Notes under the pieces: generated by a model
What the model saw: the letters and a program-made list of their open reading frames with translations, nothing else
Database searches by the model: none
Told to the model about the DNA's origin: nothing
NCBI GenBank assembly: GCA_934395135.1
Contig: CAKRRK010000003.1
Location: 59,763-123,762 of the forward strand
Direction of reading: 5' to 3'
Source: an uncultured Eubacteriales bacterium
GTDB taxonomy: Bacteria > Bacillota > Clostridia > Oscillospirales > Butyricicoccaceae
DNA: 64,000 nt
Shown here: piece after piece, positions 9,406 to 17,490 of the stretch
Position numbering within the stretch: position 1 is the first letter of the stretch
Layout: every line of letters begins with the position of its first letter
Program-made: the position numbers and the translations under genes

Positions 9406-9452
9406 GGAAAAGGGCTGGTATAGTGATACTTACTATATCAGCCTTTTCCTTC
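9406..9452 (+). terminator. Terminator after module 1 importer
   Basis: Long imperfect hairpin with outer arms GGAAAAGG (9406) and CCTTTTCC (ending 9449), and TATAGT/ACTATA near the loop. The T-tract after it is weak. The rest of 9453-9630 shows no gene. Confidence 0.6.
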
Positions 9453-9636
9453 TGGCTCAGGCCTCGCAATCAGAGAAAACAGCAGCTTGGAGTTTGAAAA
9501 AACAGACGTATTTTATTTTGTAGATTTCTTGAGAAATATGTGGGAAGATACAAAGAAATAATGCGCTTTTGATGATAAAGTAAAAAAAATAATAATCAGT
9601 TTATACAAATTGTCAATAGTTCTGTTGGAAAGAAAT

Positions 9637-9645
9637 TGATATAAT
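9637..9645 (+). promoter_or_regulatory. Extended -10 promoter of the enoate reductase gene
   Basis: TGATATAAT (TGn plus a perfect TATAAT), with no good -35. It gives the downstream reductase its own transcript. Similar motifs TTTATACAAATTG (9600-9612) and GTATACAATTTATT (9667-9680) flank it and may be regulator sites. Confidence 0.6.
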
Positions 9646-9703
9646 GAAACACAATGAAACGAAAATGTATACAATTTATTAATAGAAAAAGGAGAAAGAA
9701 GTT

Positions 9704-11698
9704 ATGGAAAAGAGAATGCTGTTTCAGCCCATCCGAATCGGAAAAATGCGGCTGAAAAACCGGATGATCTTCCCGCCGATGAACACGAACTATTCGAATG
9801 AAAACGGAGCGCCGCTGGAACTGATGATGGAGTATTATGCGCGGCGGGCCAAGGGCGGGGCGGCGATGATTACGGTGGAATCGACAACCATCGACCCGAC
9901 GTCCAGAAATCATGGAGCGCAGTCGCAGTTTTCCGGCACCGCAACGATTCCAAAATGGTCGAAATTGGTGGATAAAATACATCGGTATGGAGCAAAGGCG
10001 GCGATTGAACTGACCCATTTCGGGGCAGATGGTACGGTAAGTTCCGGGGGACAGGAGCCGTCGTCGTCCAATGTGACATGCCGCGGCGCAGAGTTTGAAG
10101 TGCATCAGATGACCATTGAAGAGATCCATAAGATGCAGAAAATGTATGTCAATGCCGTGGTAAATGCCAAAACCGCGGGCTTTGACGCGGTAACGTTCCA
10201 TGCGGCGCATGGAAATATTATGCCGGAATTTTTCTCAACCCTGTATAACAAGCGGACGGACTGGTATGGCGGAAGCTTTGAAAACAGAGTACGCTTCGCA
10301 AGGGAAATTGTGGAACAAACGAGAGCAGCGGTAGGGCCGAATTTTCCGCTGATTATGCGGATTTCCGGGGATGAATACATAGAAGGCGGCAGAACCATAG
10401 AAGAAACCGTGGAAATCTGTAAGGTGATGGAAAAAGCAGGCATTGATTGCTTTGATGTATCCGGTGGGATTCAGTCGACTTATTTGTTTACCATAGCGCC
10501 GTATAATCTGCCGGGGCTGAAGGGCTTTATGATGCCGTCGGCAAAGGCGATTAAGGAAGCAGTGTCTGTGCCGGTCATTGGAGTAGGCGGAGTCCGGGAT
10601 CCGGAATTTGCAGAGCGGCTTCTGCAGGAAGGGTATGCGGATATGATTGCCTTGGGCAGAGCGTTTATCGCGGATCCGGATTTTGGCGTCAAGGCAATGG
10701 AAAACCGCAGTGCGGATATCCGGCCATGTCTGACTTGCGGCAACTGTTTTACGGAAATCTGCAATGACCGGATTTTGACATGCACCGTGAATCCGGAAAC
10801 TGGCCGGGAAGACGATTTTAAAGGCATAGAAGAAGCAAAAGTAAAGAAAAAGGCGCTGGTGGTAGGCGGCGGCGCGTCCGGGCTGGAGGCAGCCAGAGTG
10901 CTGGCGCTGCGCGGGCATAAGGTGACGCTGCTGGAAAAAAACGCGTCGCTGGGCGGCTCGATGGCAGCGGCAGGATTGCCGCCGCATAAGGAAAAAATCA
11001 CAGAACTGGTACAGTGGTATGAGAAGACCTTGACGGATCTTGGCGTGGAAATCCGGAAAAACTGTGCATATGAGAAAACGATGTCGGAAGGCTATGACGT
11101 CGTAATCTCTGCCGTTGGCGCAGATTATCTGCGGGTGATCCCGGGCAGCGATGGAAGCCAGGTGATAACAGCGGTGGAAGCGCTGCAGCATCCGGAAAAC
11201 GTGGGAGAAAAAGTGGTGATTATCGGCGGCGGCGCTACTGGCTGCGAGACGGCGGAATATTTTGGCGCCCGGGAAAAGGAATTGTATATTCACCGAATGA
11301 AAAATTTCAGCGGGGATCTGGATGTGACGGTAAGCAAAAAGGAACATGCGGCCAACAAAGATGTTACCATCGTGGAAATGCTGCCGGAGCTTGGAACCGG
11401 AATGGATGCTTTTTCCAAAAAGATTTTGTTGGAAACGCTGGCGATAAACGGTGTGAAATCTATGGTGAATACCAAGGTATGGAACATAGAAGACGGCGTC
11501 GTTCGGGTTGTGGATAAAAACAGAGGCGATGTGATAGAACTTCCGGCAGATACGGTAATCCTTGCCGGCGGTCTTCGCTCCAACGCCATCGAGACCGCTT
11601 CGGAACATACGCCGGTTTATGTCACCGGTGATGCCGATCAGCCTGGCCGCATCATCAATGCTCTCTTCCGTTCGTATTGCTTTGCCAGGGAAATTTAA
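9704..11698 (+). CDS. Old yellow enzyme-type enoate/2,4-dienoyl reductase (FMN, 4Fe-4S, FAD)
   Basis: 664 residues with the architecture of 2,4-dienoyl-CoA reductase, 2-enoate reductase and BaiCD/BaiH. Residues 1-340 form the FMN TIM barrel (LFQPIRIGKMRLKNRMIFPPM, HAAHGNIMPEFFS, NKRTDWYGGSFENRVRF, GVGGV, ALGRAFIADPDF). Cys ligands for a 4Fe-4S cluster follow in CLTCGNCFTEIC...LTCTVNP. Then come the FAD-binding VVGGGASGLEAAR and pyridine-nucleotide-binding VVIIGGGATGCETAEYF. It reduces activated C=C bonds. It sits directly after the module 1 importer but has its own promoter and terminator. It may act on an unsaturated intermediate of that pathway; this is inference. Confidence 0.93.
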   Translation: MEKRMLFQPIRIGKMRLKNRMIFPPMNTNYSNENGAPLELMMEYYARRAKGGAAMITVESTTIDPTSRNHGAQSQFSGTATIPKWSKLVDKIHRYGAKAAIELTHFGADGTVSSGGQEPSSSNVTCRGAEFEVHQMTIEEIHKMQKMYVNAVVNAKTAGFDAVTFHAAHGNIMPEFFSTLYNKRTDWYGGSFENRVRFAREIVEQTRAAVGPNFPLIMRISGDEYIEGGRTIEETVEICKVMEKAGIDCFDVSGGIQSTYLFTIAPYNLPGLKGFMMPSAKAIKEAVSVPVIGVGGVRDPEFAERLLQEGYADMIALGRAFIADPDFGVKAMENRSADIRPCLTCGNCFTEICNDRILTCTVNPETGREDDFKGIEEAKVKKKALVVGGGASGLEAARVLALRGHKVTLLEKNASLGGSMAAAGLPPHKEKITELVQWYEKTLTDLGVEIRKNCAYEKTMSEGYDVVISAVGADYLRVIPGSDGSQVITAVEALQHPENVGEKVVIIGGGATGCETAEYFGAREKELYIHRMKNFSGDLDVTVSKKEHAANKDVTIVEMLPELGTGMDAFSKKILLETLAINGVKSMVNTKVWNIEDGVVRVVDKNRGDVIELPADTVILAGGLRSNAIETASEHTPVYVTGDADQPGRIINALFRSYCFAREI

Positions 11699-11715
11699 GA
11701 ACTTTGCTTGAATTT

Positions 11716-11748
11716 AACAGCGCCGCAGTTTATCGCGGCGCTGTTTTC
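11716..11748 (+). terminator. Terminator after enoate reductase
   Basis: Perfect 11-base arms AACAGCGCCGC/GCGGCGCTGTT (11716-11726, 11735-11745) with a T-rich tail. Confidence 0.88.
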
Positions 11749-11750
11749 AT

Positions 11751-11779
11751 TTGCTTTTTCCACGGCAGTACCGTATAAT
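11751..11779 (+). promoter_or_regulatory. Promoter of the apbE operon
   Basis: TTGCTT, a 17-base spacer and TATAAT (11774-11779), directly after the preceding terminator and 34 bases before the apbE start. Confidence 0.75.
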
Positions 11780-11812
11780 GATGTCTGAAATAAGAGAAGG
11801 GCAAGGTTTTTT

Positions 11813-12823
11813 ATGAAACGTGTAATCCTGGGACTGCTGGCTGTCGCCGTTTTTTTTACGCTTTCTGCCTGTGACAGGCAGCCGTATACTTCCGATTTTT
11901 TTGCAATGGACACCTTTATGAGGATTACCGCCTATGGAGAAACTGCGGAGGAGGGCGTACACGCTGCAGAACAGATGATTAATGAACTGGAAAACGAGTT
12001 TTCCAATACCAGAGAAAACAGCCTGATTTTCCGTTTGAACCAGAGCGGCACAGCGGAAATTTCCCGGGATGCCGGCGCGGTGCTTTCTCAGGCAATCACG
12101 GTTTCCGAAGAAACCGGCGGCGCCTTTGACATAACGATTGCCGCGGTTTCCGGCCTGTGGGGCATTGGAACAGAGAAAGCCCGTGTGCCGCGGGACGAGG
12201 AACTGCAAAATGCGCTGCAGACCGTGGATTATCATAACATACAGATGGAAGGCACAAAGGTTCGCCTTGCAAACGGTGCCCAGATTGATTTGGGCGGCAT
12301 TGGCAAAGGATATGCCGCGGACAAAGCGGCGGAGGTGCTGAAAGCATATGGAGTAGAAAAGGCGGTGCTTTCTTTGGGAGGCAACGTTTATGTTCTCGGA
12401 CAAAAAGACGAACATACGCTGTGGAAGGTGGGGATTGCCGATCCGGAGTCTCCGGAACAGAGTATGGCGGTGCTTTCCGTGCAGGATACCAGCGTTGTAA
12501 CGACCGGGGGATATCAGCGCTATATGGAGAAGGACGGAACAGTCTATCACCATGTATTTGACCCTGCCACCGGATATCCGGCAGAAACGGATCTGCTTTC
12601 TGTCACAGTGGTGCATGAAAATTCCGCCCTGGCCGACGCTTATTCCACCGCGCTGTTTGTGTTAGGGGCGGAGCGTGGGATGGCATTTTGCAGGGAGCAT
12701 CAAGTGGAAGCGTGTTTTGTCCGCAAAGACCATGTGGTGCTTGTGACCGACGGATTATACGATAGAATGGAATTGCTGGAGAATAACACAGGATATCATT
12801 ATGAAATGGATGAAAAAAGGTGA
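11813..12823 (+). CDS. apbE: FAD:protein FMN transferase (ApbE family lipoprotein)
   Basis: 336 residues. Lipoprotein signal with lipobox LSAC (Cys20). ApbE motifs follow: FFAMDTFMRITAYG, AFDITIAAVSGLWGIG, IDLGGIGKGYAADKAAE, AVLSLGGNVYVLG and ALADAYSTALFVLGAERG. The enzyme attaches FMN from FAD to threonine of exported flavoproteins such as RnfG-type subunits, outside the membrane. The next gene overlaps its end by 23 bases. The set ApbE, NusG domain II and Gx transporter is typical of extracytoplasmic flavinylation loci of Clostridia, although no flavin-accepting protein is seen here. Confidence 0.95.
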   Translation: MKRVILGLLAVAVFFTLSACDRQPYTSDFFAMDTFMRITAYGETAEEGVHAAEQMINELENEFSNTRENSLIFRLNQSGTAEISRDAGAVLSQAITVSEETGGAFDITIAAVSGLWGIGTEKARVPRDEELQNALQTVDYHNIQMEGTKVRLANGAQIDLGGIGKGYAADKAAEVLKAYGVEKAVLSLGGNVYVLGQKDEHTLWKVGIADPESPEQSMAVLSVQDTSVVTTGGYQRYMEKDGTVYHHVFDPATGYPAETDLLSVTVVHENSALADAYSTALFVLGAERGMAFCREHQVEACFVRKDHVVLVTDGLYDRMELLENNTGYHYEMDEKR

Positions 12824-13178
12824 CTTTGCAATTCTGACATGCATTGCAGCAGCAGCGGCAGCGGTGCTGTTTGTATGGCATGCCGGAGACAGCGCCGTTT
12901 ACGGAGAGATTTGGCAGGATAATGAGCTTGTAAGGCAGATTCGCTTGGAGGATGGATACCACGAGACGGTTTTGCTGGAGGAAGGGGACTATCACGGTAC
13001 AATAGAAATTGACGGAAAAAGGATGCGGTTTGCGGCAGCGGATTGTCCGGATCAGGTGTGTGTGCATACCGGCTGGATTGACAAAGCAGGCCAGACGGCG
13101 GTGTGTCTGCCCGGTAAGGCATTGATAAAAATCAAAGGAGAGGAAATGCCGTCGGGCGTGGACGTTGTGGCGTCTTAA
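12801..13178 (+). CDS. NusG domain II-containing membrane-anchored protein
   Basis: 125 residues. One N-terminal membrane segment (about 9-27) is followed by a small beta domain of the NusG_II family, with paired cysteines in CPDQVCVHTGWI and AVCLPGKALIKI. Genes of this family regularly accompany apbE and Rnf-like systems; their precise role is unsettled. It begins inside the 3' end of apbE (23-base overlap), so the two are probably translationally coupled. Confidence 0.85.
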   Translation: MKWMKKGDFAILTCIAAAAAAVLFVWHAGDSAVYGEIWQDNELVRQIRLEDGYHETVLLEEGDYHGTIEIDGKRMRFAAADCPDQVCVHTGWIDKAGQTAVCLPGKALIKIKGEEMPSGVDVVAS

Positions 13179-13192
13179 CGAAAGGAGGGCGT

Positions 13193-13687
13193 ATGAAAAA
13201 AGTCGCATGGTGCGGATTGCTTGTCGCACTGGCTCTCAGTCTTTCAGTGGCGGAAAGCTGGTTTCCGCTGGCGTTGATTGTTCCGGTGCCCGGTATAAAG
13301 CTTGGACTTGCCAATGTGGTGATTGCAGTGGCGCTGTATACGATGTCCGTTCGGGAAACTGCCGCGATCATGGTGGGAAAAGTGGTGCTGACCGCGGTTT
13401 TTTCTGCCAGCGTCACAGGTTTTTTGTTTAGCCTACTGGGCGGCGTATGTTCCGTTTTTACAATGTCGCTTTTAAAAAGCAGTCCAAAATTTTCTGTATT
13501 GGGTGTCAGCGCGGCTGGCGCCGCGGCGCATAACGCCGGACAGATTGCAGCAGCAGCATTTGTGTTAAAAAGCGGCGCCGTGGTATCCTATCTTCCGGTC
13601 CTGCTGTTTGCCTCTATCCCGGTGGGACTTGTCACCGGCTCTGCCGCGCATTTGGTGCTGGAAAAAATCGCAAAAAAGTTTGAATAA
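13193..13687 (+). CDS. Gx transporter family membrane protein (HepT component I-like)
   Basis: 164 residues, almost entirely hydrophobic with about five membrane segments. The family motif is PVPGIKLGLANVVIAVALY, followed by VGKVVLTAVFSASVTGFLFSLLGG and AHNAGQIAAAAFVL. The family is annotated either as heptaprenyl diphosphate synthase component I or as an S-component-like transporter. Its recurrent position beside apbE suggests a part in moving flavin or quinone precursors; this is inference. AAAGGAGGGCGT precedes the ATG. Confidence 0.85.
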   Translation: MKKVAWCGLLVALALSLSVAESWFPLALIVPVPGIKLGLANVVIAVALYTMSVRETAAIMVGKVVLTAVFSASVTGFLFSLLGGVCSVFTMSLLKSSPKFSVLGVSAAGAAAHNAGQIAAAAFVLKSGAVVSYLPVLLFASIPVGLVTGSAAHLVLEKIAKKFE

Positions 13688-13737
13688 ATTTATCATTACC
13701 GAAAATACTAAACATAAAATCAAGGAGGTAATGATAA

Positions 13738-14082
13738 ATGAAGAAAAGTATTGCGCTCTTTCTTATGCTTGTGACCATAGTATCCGCTATGGCAGGCTGC
13801 GGCAAGAATGACGGAAAAACCGATTTGAACAATAACACCGATTCTTCCGTGACAGACAACAATGGTACGGCTGACAACAACACCAATACAGGTACCGGCG
13901 GAGGAGATATCCTGGATGACGGCATGGCGGCAGGAGACAGCGGCGTGCCGGGAGATGATATGAGCAACAGCGATACCGGCGTCCTGACAGATAAGGACGG
14001 CGATGGCGTGATTGGTGACGAAGGCGCTGGAACCGACAAGGGTACCGGCACTGGAACCGGCACTACCGGCGCCGCAAAATAA
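13738..14082 (+). CDS. Small acidic low-complexity lipoprotein
   Basis: 114 residues. Signal peptide with lipobox MAGC (Cys21), then an Asn/Thr/Gly/Asp-rich tail with no recognisable fold. One segment, DKDGDGVIGDEG, has the DxDxDG spacing of an EF-hand or thrombospondin-type calcium loop, though only one copy is present. AAGGAGG precedes the ATG. It follows the Gx transporter by 50 bases and is probably the last gene of that operon. Function unknown. Confidence 0.75.
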   Translation: MKKSIALFLMLVTIVSAMAGCGKNDGKTDLNNNTDSSVTDNNGTADNNTNTGTGGGDILDDGMAAGDSGVPGDDMSNSDTGVLTDKDGDGVIGDEGAGTDKGTGTGTGTTGAAK

Positions 14083-14098
14083 TAACAGAAAATAGATT

Positions 14099-14141
14099 GC
14101 CGCATCCCGGAGAGACTTCTGGGGCGCGGCGTTTATTTTTT
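14099..14141 (+). terminator. Terminator after the apbE operon
   Basis: Stem GCCGC..CCCGGA / TCTGGGG..GCGGC (14099-14130, with two wobble pairs and one mismatch) followed by GTTTATTTTTT. The remaining 14142-14300 shows no gene. Confidence 0.75.
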
Positions 14142-14309
14142 GCCCTGCCGGCGGGTATGCCAAAGTTTATGGATATCCATCGTCCCGGTTTGTCAGCAGA
14201 TTTTTGAAGACCATGAGCGAAACAGGGTGATTTTTGTCTGAAAATCGCCGAATTTTTAGAAAAAAGAAAGATTTGCAAAAAGATAATTGGGAATAAAATG
14301 GTTTTTTTG

Positions 14310-14338
14310 TTGTAATCTCACGGATAAGTTGATATAAT
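14310..14338 (+). promoter_or_regulatory. Promoter of the divIVA-like gene
   Basis: TTGTAA, a 17-base spacer, TATAAT (14333-14338) and a TG extension at 14330-14331, 36 bases before the start codon. Confidence 0.78.
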
Positions 14339-14373
14339 GAAAACAAATTTTAAGGCAGTGAGGTTACCAAATT

Positions 14374-15204
14374 ATGGGTGAATCAGGGAAATATTTCAAA
14401 ACTGCCGCCTTTGGCGGATTTCATAAAGAAGATGTTTTGAACTACATACAAAAAACTGCGGATGAAAAAGCGAGAGAAATTGCTTCCTATAAAGATGAAA
14501 TTGCCCTGCTCAAAAAGGAATACGAGGAACTTTCCAAAGAATGCGGCGCATTAAAAGGAGAAAACGACGGTTTGCAGGAAAAGAATGCAGAATTGTTGGA
14601 ACGTCTCGGTCAGATGACGATTGATCTGGAAAAGTGCACTGCGCAGGATGAAACGGCGGAAACGAAATATCAGAACCTGCAGCAGAAACAGCAAGTGCTG
14701 CAGGAGGAAAACAGCCGGCTCAGAAAAGCGCTTTCTGCGGCAGAGCAGAACGCCGCGGAAGCGAAAGAGCAACTGCAGGCCTGTGAACGGGAATGTCGGG
14801 ATTACAAAGCCGCAAAGGAAAACATCGCGGAAATTGAACTTGCCGCTTATCGCCGCGCCAGCGAAATGGAGGAGGGCGCTTTGGTGGACGCCCGCAACAT
14901 TCGGCTGCAATCCGCACAGATAATTTCAGATGTGAAACTCCGCATTGGGGAAACGTTGGATCGATATGTCTCTTTTTTAAGACAAGCGGAACGGGAATGG
15001 GACAAAATAAAGAACCAGGCGGCAGGTGCGGAAGAGAGCCTTTCGGATCTTGTGGAGGCCCTGGACCAGGCGGTGGTGTCGGAACTCTCTAAAAATTCTC
15101 AGACATCGCAGGAAAAAGAACGGGTAACACTGGAAGATATCAGCAGAAAATTTTTCACGGACAACGGCACGATGGAGGAAAAGACGAACGATGGCGCATT
15201 ATAA
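14374..15204 (+). CDS. DivIVA-like coiled-coil protein
   Basis: 276 residues. The N-terminal FKTAAFGGFHKEDVLNYIQK resembles the membrane-binding start of DivIVA/GpsB proteins. A long heptad-rich coiled coil follows (about 25-165, rich in E, K, Q and L), then an alpha-helical tail. Proteins of this kind bind curved membrane at septa and poles and recruit cell-envelope enzymes. Here it precedes genes for an M23 peptidase and a deacetylase. The next gene overlaps its 3' end by 14 bases. Confidence 0.78.
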   Translation: MGESGKYFKTAAFGGFHKEDVLNYIQKTADEKAREIASYKDEIALLKKEYEELSKECGALKGENDGLQEKNAELLERLGQMTIDLEKCTAQDETAETKYQNLQQKQQVLQEENSRLRKALSAAEQNAAEAKEQLQACERECRDYKAAKENIAEIELAAYRRASEMEEGALVDARNIRLQSAQIISDVKLRIGETLDRYVSFLRQAEREWDKIKNQAAGAEESLSDLVEALDQAVVSELSKNSQTSQEKERVTLEDISRKFFTDNGTMEEKTNDGAL

Positions 15205-15739
15205 TATTCATACCGAACAGCTGCGCTCCTTTTTGCCGCGTTTAAAGGCGGGGGATACGGTGAACCTTACCGGGACGGTTTACACGGCCAGGGACGCTGC
15301 CCATAAGAAGATCGTTGCCGCGCTGGACGAAGGTGCCGGGGTGCCGTTTCCGTTGCGGGACGCGGTGATTTATTATGCAGGGCCGACGCCGGCTAAGCCG
15401 GGACAGGTAATTGGCTCCTGCGGCCCGACGACGGCCAGCAGGATGGATGTATTTGCGCCGCGGCTGATTCGGGAAGGGCTTGTGTGCATGATAGGGAAGG
15501 GAGCGCGGGCGCCAGGGGTGGTTGATGCGATGAAGAAATATGGCTGCGTATACCTTGCCGCGATCGGCGGTGCGGGCGCGATTATTTCGGATGCGGTGAA
15601 GGAACTGTCCGTTGTGGCTTACGAGGAACTTGGCTGTGAATCGGTGAAAAAACTGACGGTCCGGGACTTCCCGGCTATTGTGGCCATAGATGAAACAGGA
15701 GGAAGTTTATACGGTGATACAACATACAGAAACATCTGA
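15191..15739 (+). CDS. Fumarate hydratase class I / L(+)-tartrate dehydratase, beta subunit
   Basis: 182 residues, the usual size of the small subunit of two-subunit Fe-S hydro-lyases (FumA C-terminal domain/TtdB). Motifs: LKAGDTVNLTGTVYTARDAAH, YYAGPTPAKPGQVIGSCGPTTASRMD, MIGKGARAPGV and AIGGAGAI. These small subunits work with an alpha subunit that carries the 4Fe-4S cluster and normally lies directly upstream. No alpha subunit is present in the window. The gene instead overlaps the divIVA-like gene, so the partner must be elsewhere or the protein has another job. Confidence 0.88.
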   Translation: MAHYNIHTEQLRSFLPRLKAGDTVNLTGTVYTARDAAHKKIVAALDEGAGVPFPLRDAVIYYAGPTPAKPGQVIGSCGPTTASRMDVFAPRLIREGLVCMIGKGARAPGVVDAMKKYGCVYLAAIGGAGAIISDAVKELSVVAYEELGCESVKKLTVRDFPAIVAIDETGGSLYGDTTYRNI

Positions 15740-16421
15740 ACCCTATTCGATTGTATTATTGGATATGGACGGCATGTTTTTTGATTTTTATGCCTGTGAG
15801 CGCCGGGCGTTTATCAATACTGGCTGGGAGTATGGCTTTCAGTTGTCCGAAGGAGAATATGAGGAGTATCAGATCATCAACCAACAGGTGTGGAAGAAGT
15901 TGGAACAGGGACTTGTAACGGCAGATGAATTAAAAACGGTACGGTTTGAGGAATTTTTCGGGCGGCGGGATATTCATCAACTGGATTTCTGTCATTTTGC
16001 CCAGCGGTATCAGTACTGGATGTCCCAGGGCGGGGATTTGTATCCTGGCGCGGAGGAATTGTGGAAGCGGATCCGCAAAAAATACAGAACATGCGTGCTT
16101 TCCAATGGTACGCCATGGTCCCAGCGATCCAGACTGGAACTTTCCGGTTTGCTGCCATATACCGACTGTGTGGTGACCTCGGAGGAAGTCGGCACGCCCA
16201 AACCGTCGGCTCGAATGTTTGAATATGCGATGAAACAGATGGGAGAGATGGAGAAATCCAGATATGTGATGCTGGGCGATTCCATTTCCGCGGATATAAA
16301 AGGCGCCGTGGGCTTTGGCGTGGATTCCATTTGGTATAACCGTACAGGGGAACCTGATCCGGGCATTTCCACCTTTTCAGCGGACACTTATGAGGAAATC
16401 GCCGAAATCCTTGGCGTATAA
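15714..16421 (+). CDS. HAD-superfamily hydrolase (YjjG-like phosphatase)
   Basis: About 235 residues. Start taken as GTG 15714 because AGGAGG lies 11 bases upstream; an ATG at 15690 in frame has no ribosome site. HAD motifs: I is LLDMDGMFFDF (nucleophile and acid Asp kept, but the usual DGT/DGV Thr/Val is Met), II is VLSNGT, III is the lysine in GTPKPSARMF, IV is MLGDSISADIKGA. The cap is helical. Similar to YjjG-type nucleotidases. It overlaps the fumarase beta gene by 26 bases. Confidence 0.85.
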   Translation: MIQHTETSEPYSIVLLDMDGMFFDFYACERRAFINTGWEYGFQLSEGEYEEYQIINQQVWKKLEQGLVTADELKTVRFEEFFGRRDIHQLDFCHFAQRYQYWMSQGGDLYPGAEELWKRIRKKYRTCVLSNGTPWSQRSRLELSGLLPYTDCVVTSEEVGTPKPSARMFEYAMKQMGEMEKSRYVMLGDSISADIKGAVGFGVDSIWYNRTGEPDPGISTFSADTYEEIAEILGV

Positions 16422-16430
16422 AACGAATAA

Positions 16431-16487
16431 ACCTACCTTGCAAAACATAGGTATACAGTAGCTATGTTTTGCAGAGGTGGTTTTTTT
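16431..16487 (+). terminator. Hairpin and T-tract overlapping the M23 peptidase start
   Basis: Perfect 12-base arms TGCAAAACATAG (16439-16450) and CTATGTTTTGCA (16462-16473), with a further ACC/GGT base and a run of seven T at 16481-16487. The run lies between the ribosome site GAGGTGG and the likely TTG start of the next gene. Confidence 0.82.
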
Positions 16488-17490
16488 GTACCTGTTTTTA
16501 AGAAAGCGGCGGATTGCCGCTGGAGTATTGCTGATGATTGCCGTGCTGTCCGCCGCCTTAACGACATATCATACCGAGGCGGCGGAACAGCGGAATTTTA
16601 TAAAATGGGCGGAGTTTAATGTACCATATGATGCGCTGGAACGAAGTTTTCATTGCGACATCAATACCCAGGGAGAAATCAGCTGGATTGATCTGTTGGC
16701 AGTACTGGCGGCAAGCTATGGTGGAAATTGGGAAAATTACAAGGCAAAGGATCTGCAGAAATTAATGGATCGGGCCCAAACAACACCGATCACAGAACTT
16801 GGCAAAGACCTGAAATATTATCCTTATTTTCGCGAAATCTACCAGGCAGTGCTGGGCGAATTCCTTGGTACTTATATAACACAGGAGTTTGACAGCACGA
16901 CAGAGGAAACGGTGTGGGTAAAACAGTATGGATTGAAGACGTTTTCTCCCGTCGCCGCCGGATACTATTATGAAGATTATGATGATTTTGGCTCTTCCCG
17001 TTCTTATGGATACCAGCGGCGTCATCTGGGACATGATCTGATGGGAAGCGTTGGTACGCCCATTGTTGCGGTGGAATCCGGCACAGTGGAAACTATGGGA
17101 TGGAACCAATATGGCGGCTGGCGGATTGGCATACGCAGTTTTGACAGCAAGCGATACTATTATTACGCGCACTTGCGAAAGGATCATCCGTTCCATTGTG
17201 ATTTGTACGAAGGGAAAACCGTAACAGCAGGGGAAGTAATCGGGTATATGGGACGGACCGGCTACAGCACAACGGAAAATGTGAATAACATTACAACGCC
17301 CCATCTGCATTACGGCATGGAATTAATTTTTGACGAAAGTCAGAAGGAATCCGACAATGAGATTTGGATTGATTTGTATCACATTACAAAGCTGCTGGAA
17401 AAGCATAAATCCCAAGTATATAAGGATGAAGAAAAGAAGGAATATTATCGGAAATATGAATATATTGAAAATCCAAATTATGCGGGGTGA
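16486..17490 (+). CDS. M23 family metallopeptidase (LytM domain), membrane-anchored
   Basis: About 334 residues. Start is probably TTG 16486 with GAGGTGG at 16474-16480; GTG 16477 is the alternative. N-terminal RKRR plus a hydrophobic helix form a signal anchor. The middle region resembles the lysozyme-like helical segment found before LytM domains. The C-terminal M23 domain has zinc ligands HLGHD and HLH (TPHLHYGMEL), with GTPIVAVESGTVE and YAHL. It should cut peptidoglycan peptide bridges outside the cell. The next gene overlaps it by 4 bases, so both act on the wall. Confidence 0.9.
   Translation: MYLFLRKRRIAAGVLLMIAVLSAALTTYHTEAAEQRNFIKWAEFNVPYDALERSFHCDINTQGEISWIDLLAVLAASYGGNWENYKAKDLQKLMDRAQTTPITELGKDLKYYPYFREIYQAVLGEFLGTYITQEFDSTTEETVWVKQYGLKTFSPVAAGYYYEDYDDFGSSRSYGYQRRHLGHDLMGSVGTPIVAVESGTVETMGWNQYGGWRIGIRSFDSKRYYYYAHLRKDHPFHCDLYEGKTVTAGEVIGYMGRTGYSTTENVNNITTPHLHYGMELIFDESQKESDNEIWIDLYHITKLLEKHKSQVYKDEEKKEYYRKYEYIENPNYAG

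Noticed and set aside
10235..11608. 457-codon open frame on the minus strand
   Set aside because: Antisense to the enoate reductase; its product is His/Arg/Phe-rich and without motifs, whereas the plus-strand gene has complete family signatures.
14142..14300. Possible small gene between the lipoprotein and divIVA-like genes
   Set aside because: No frame with a ribosome site or protein-like sequence; it is likely just spacer after a terminator.
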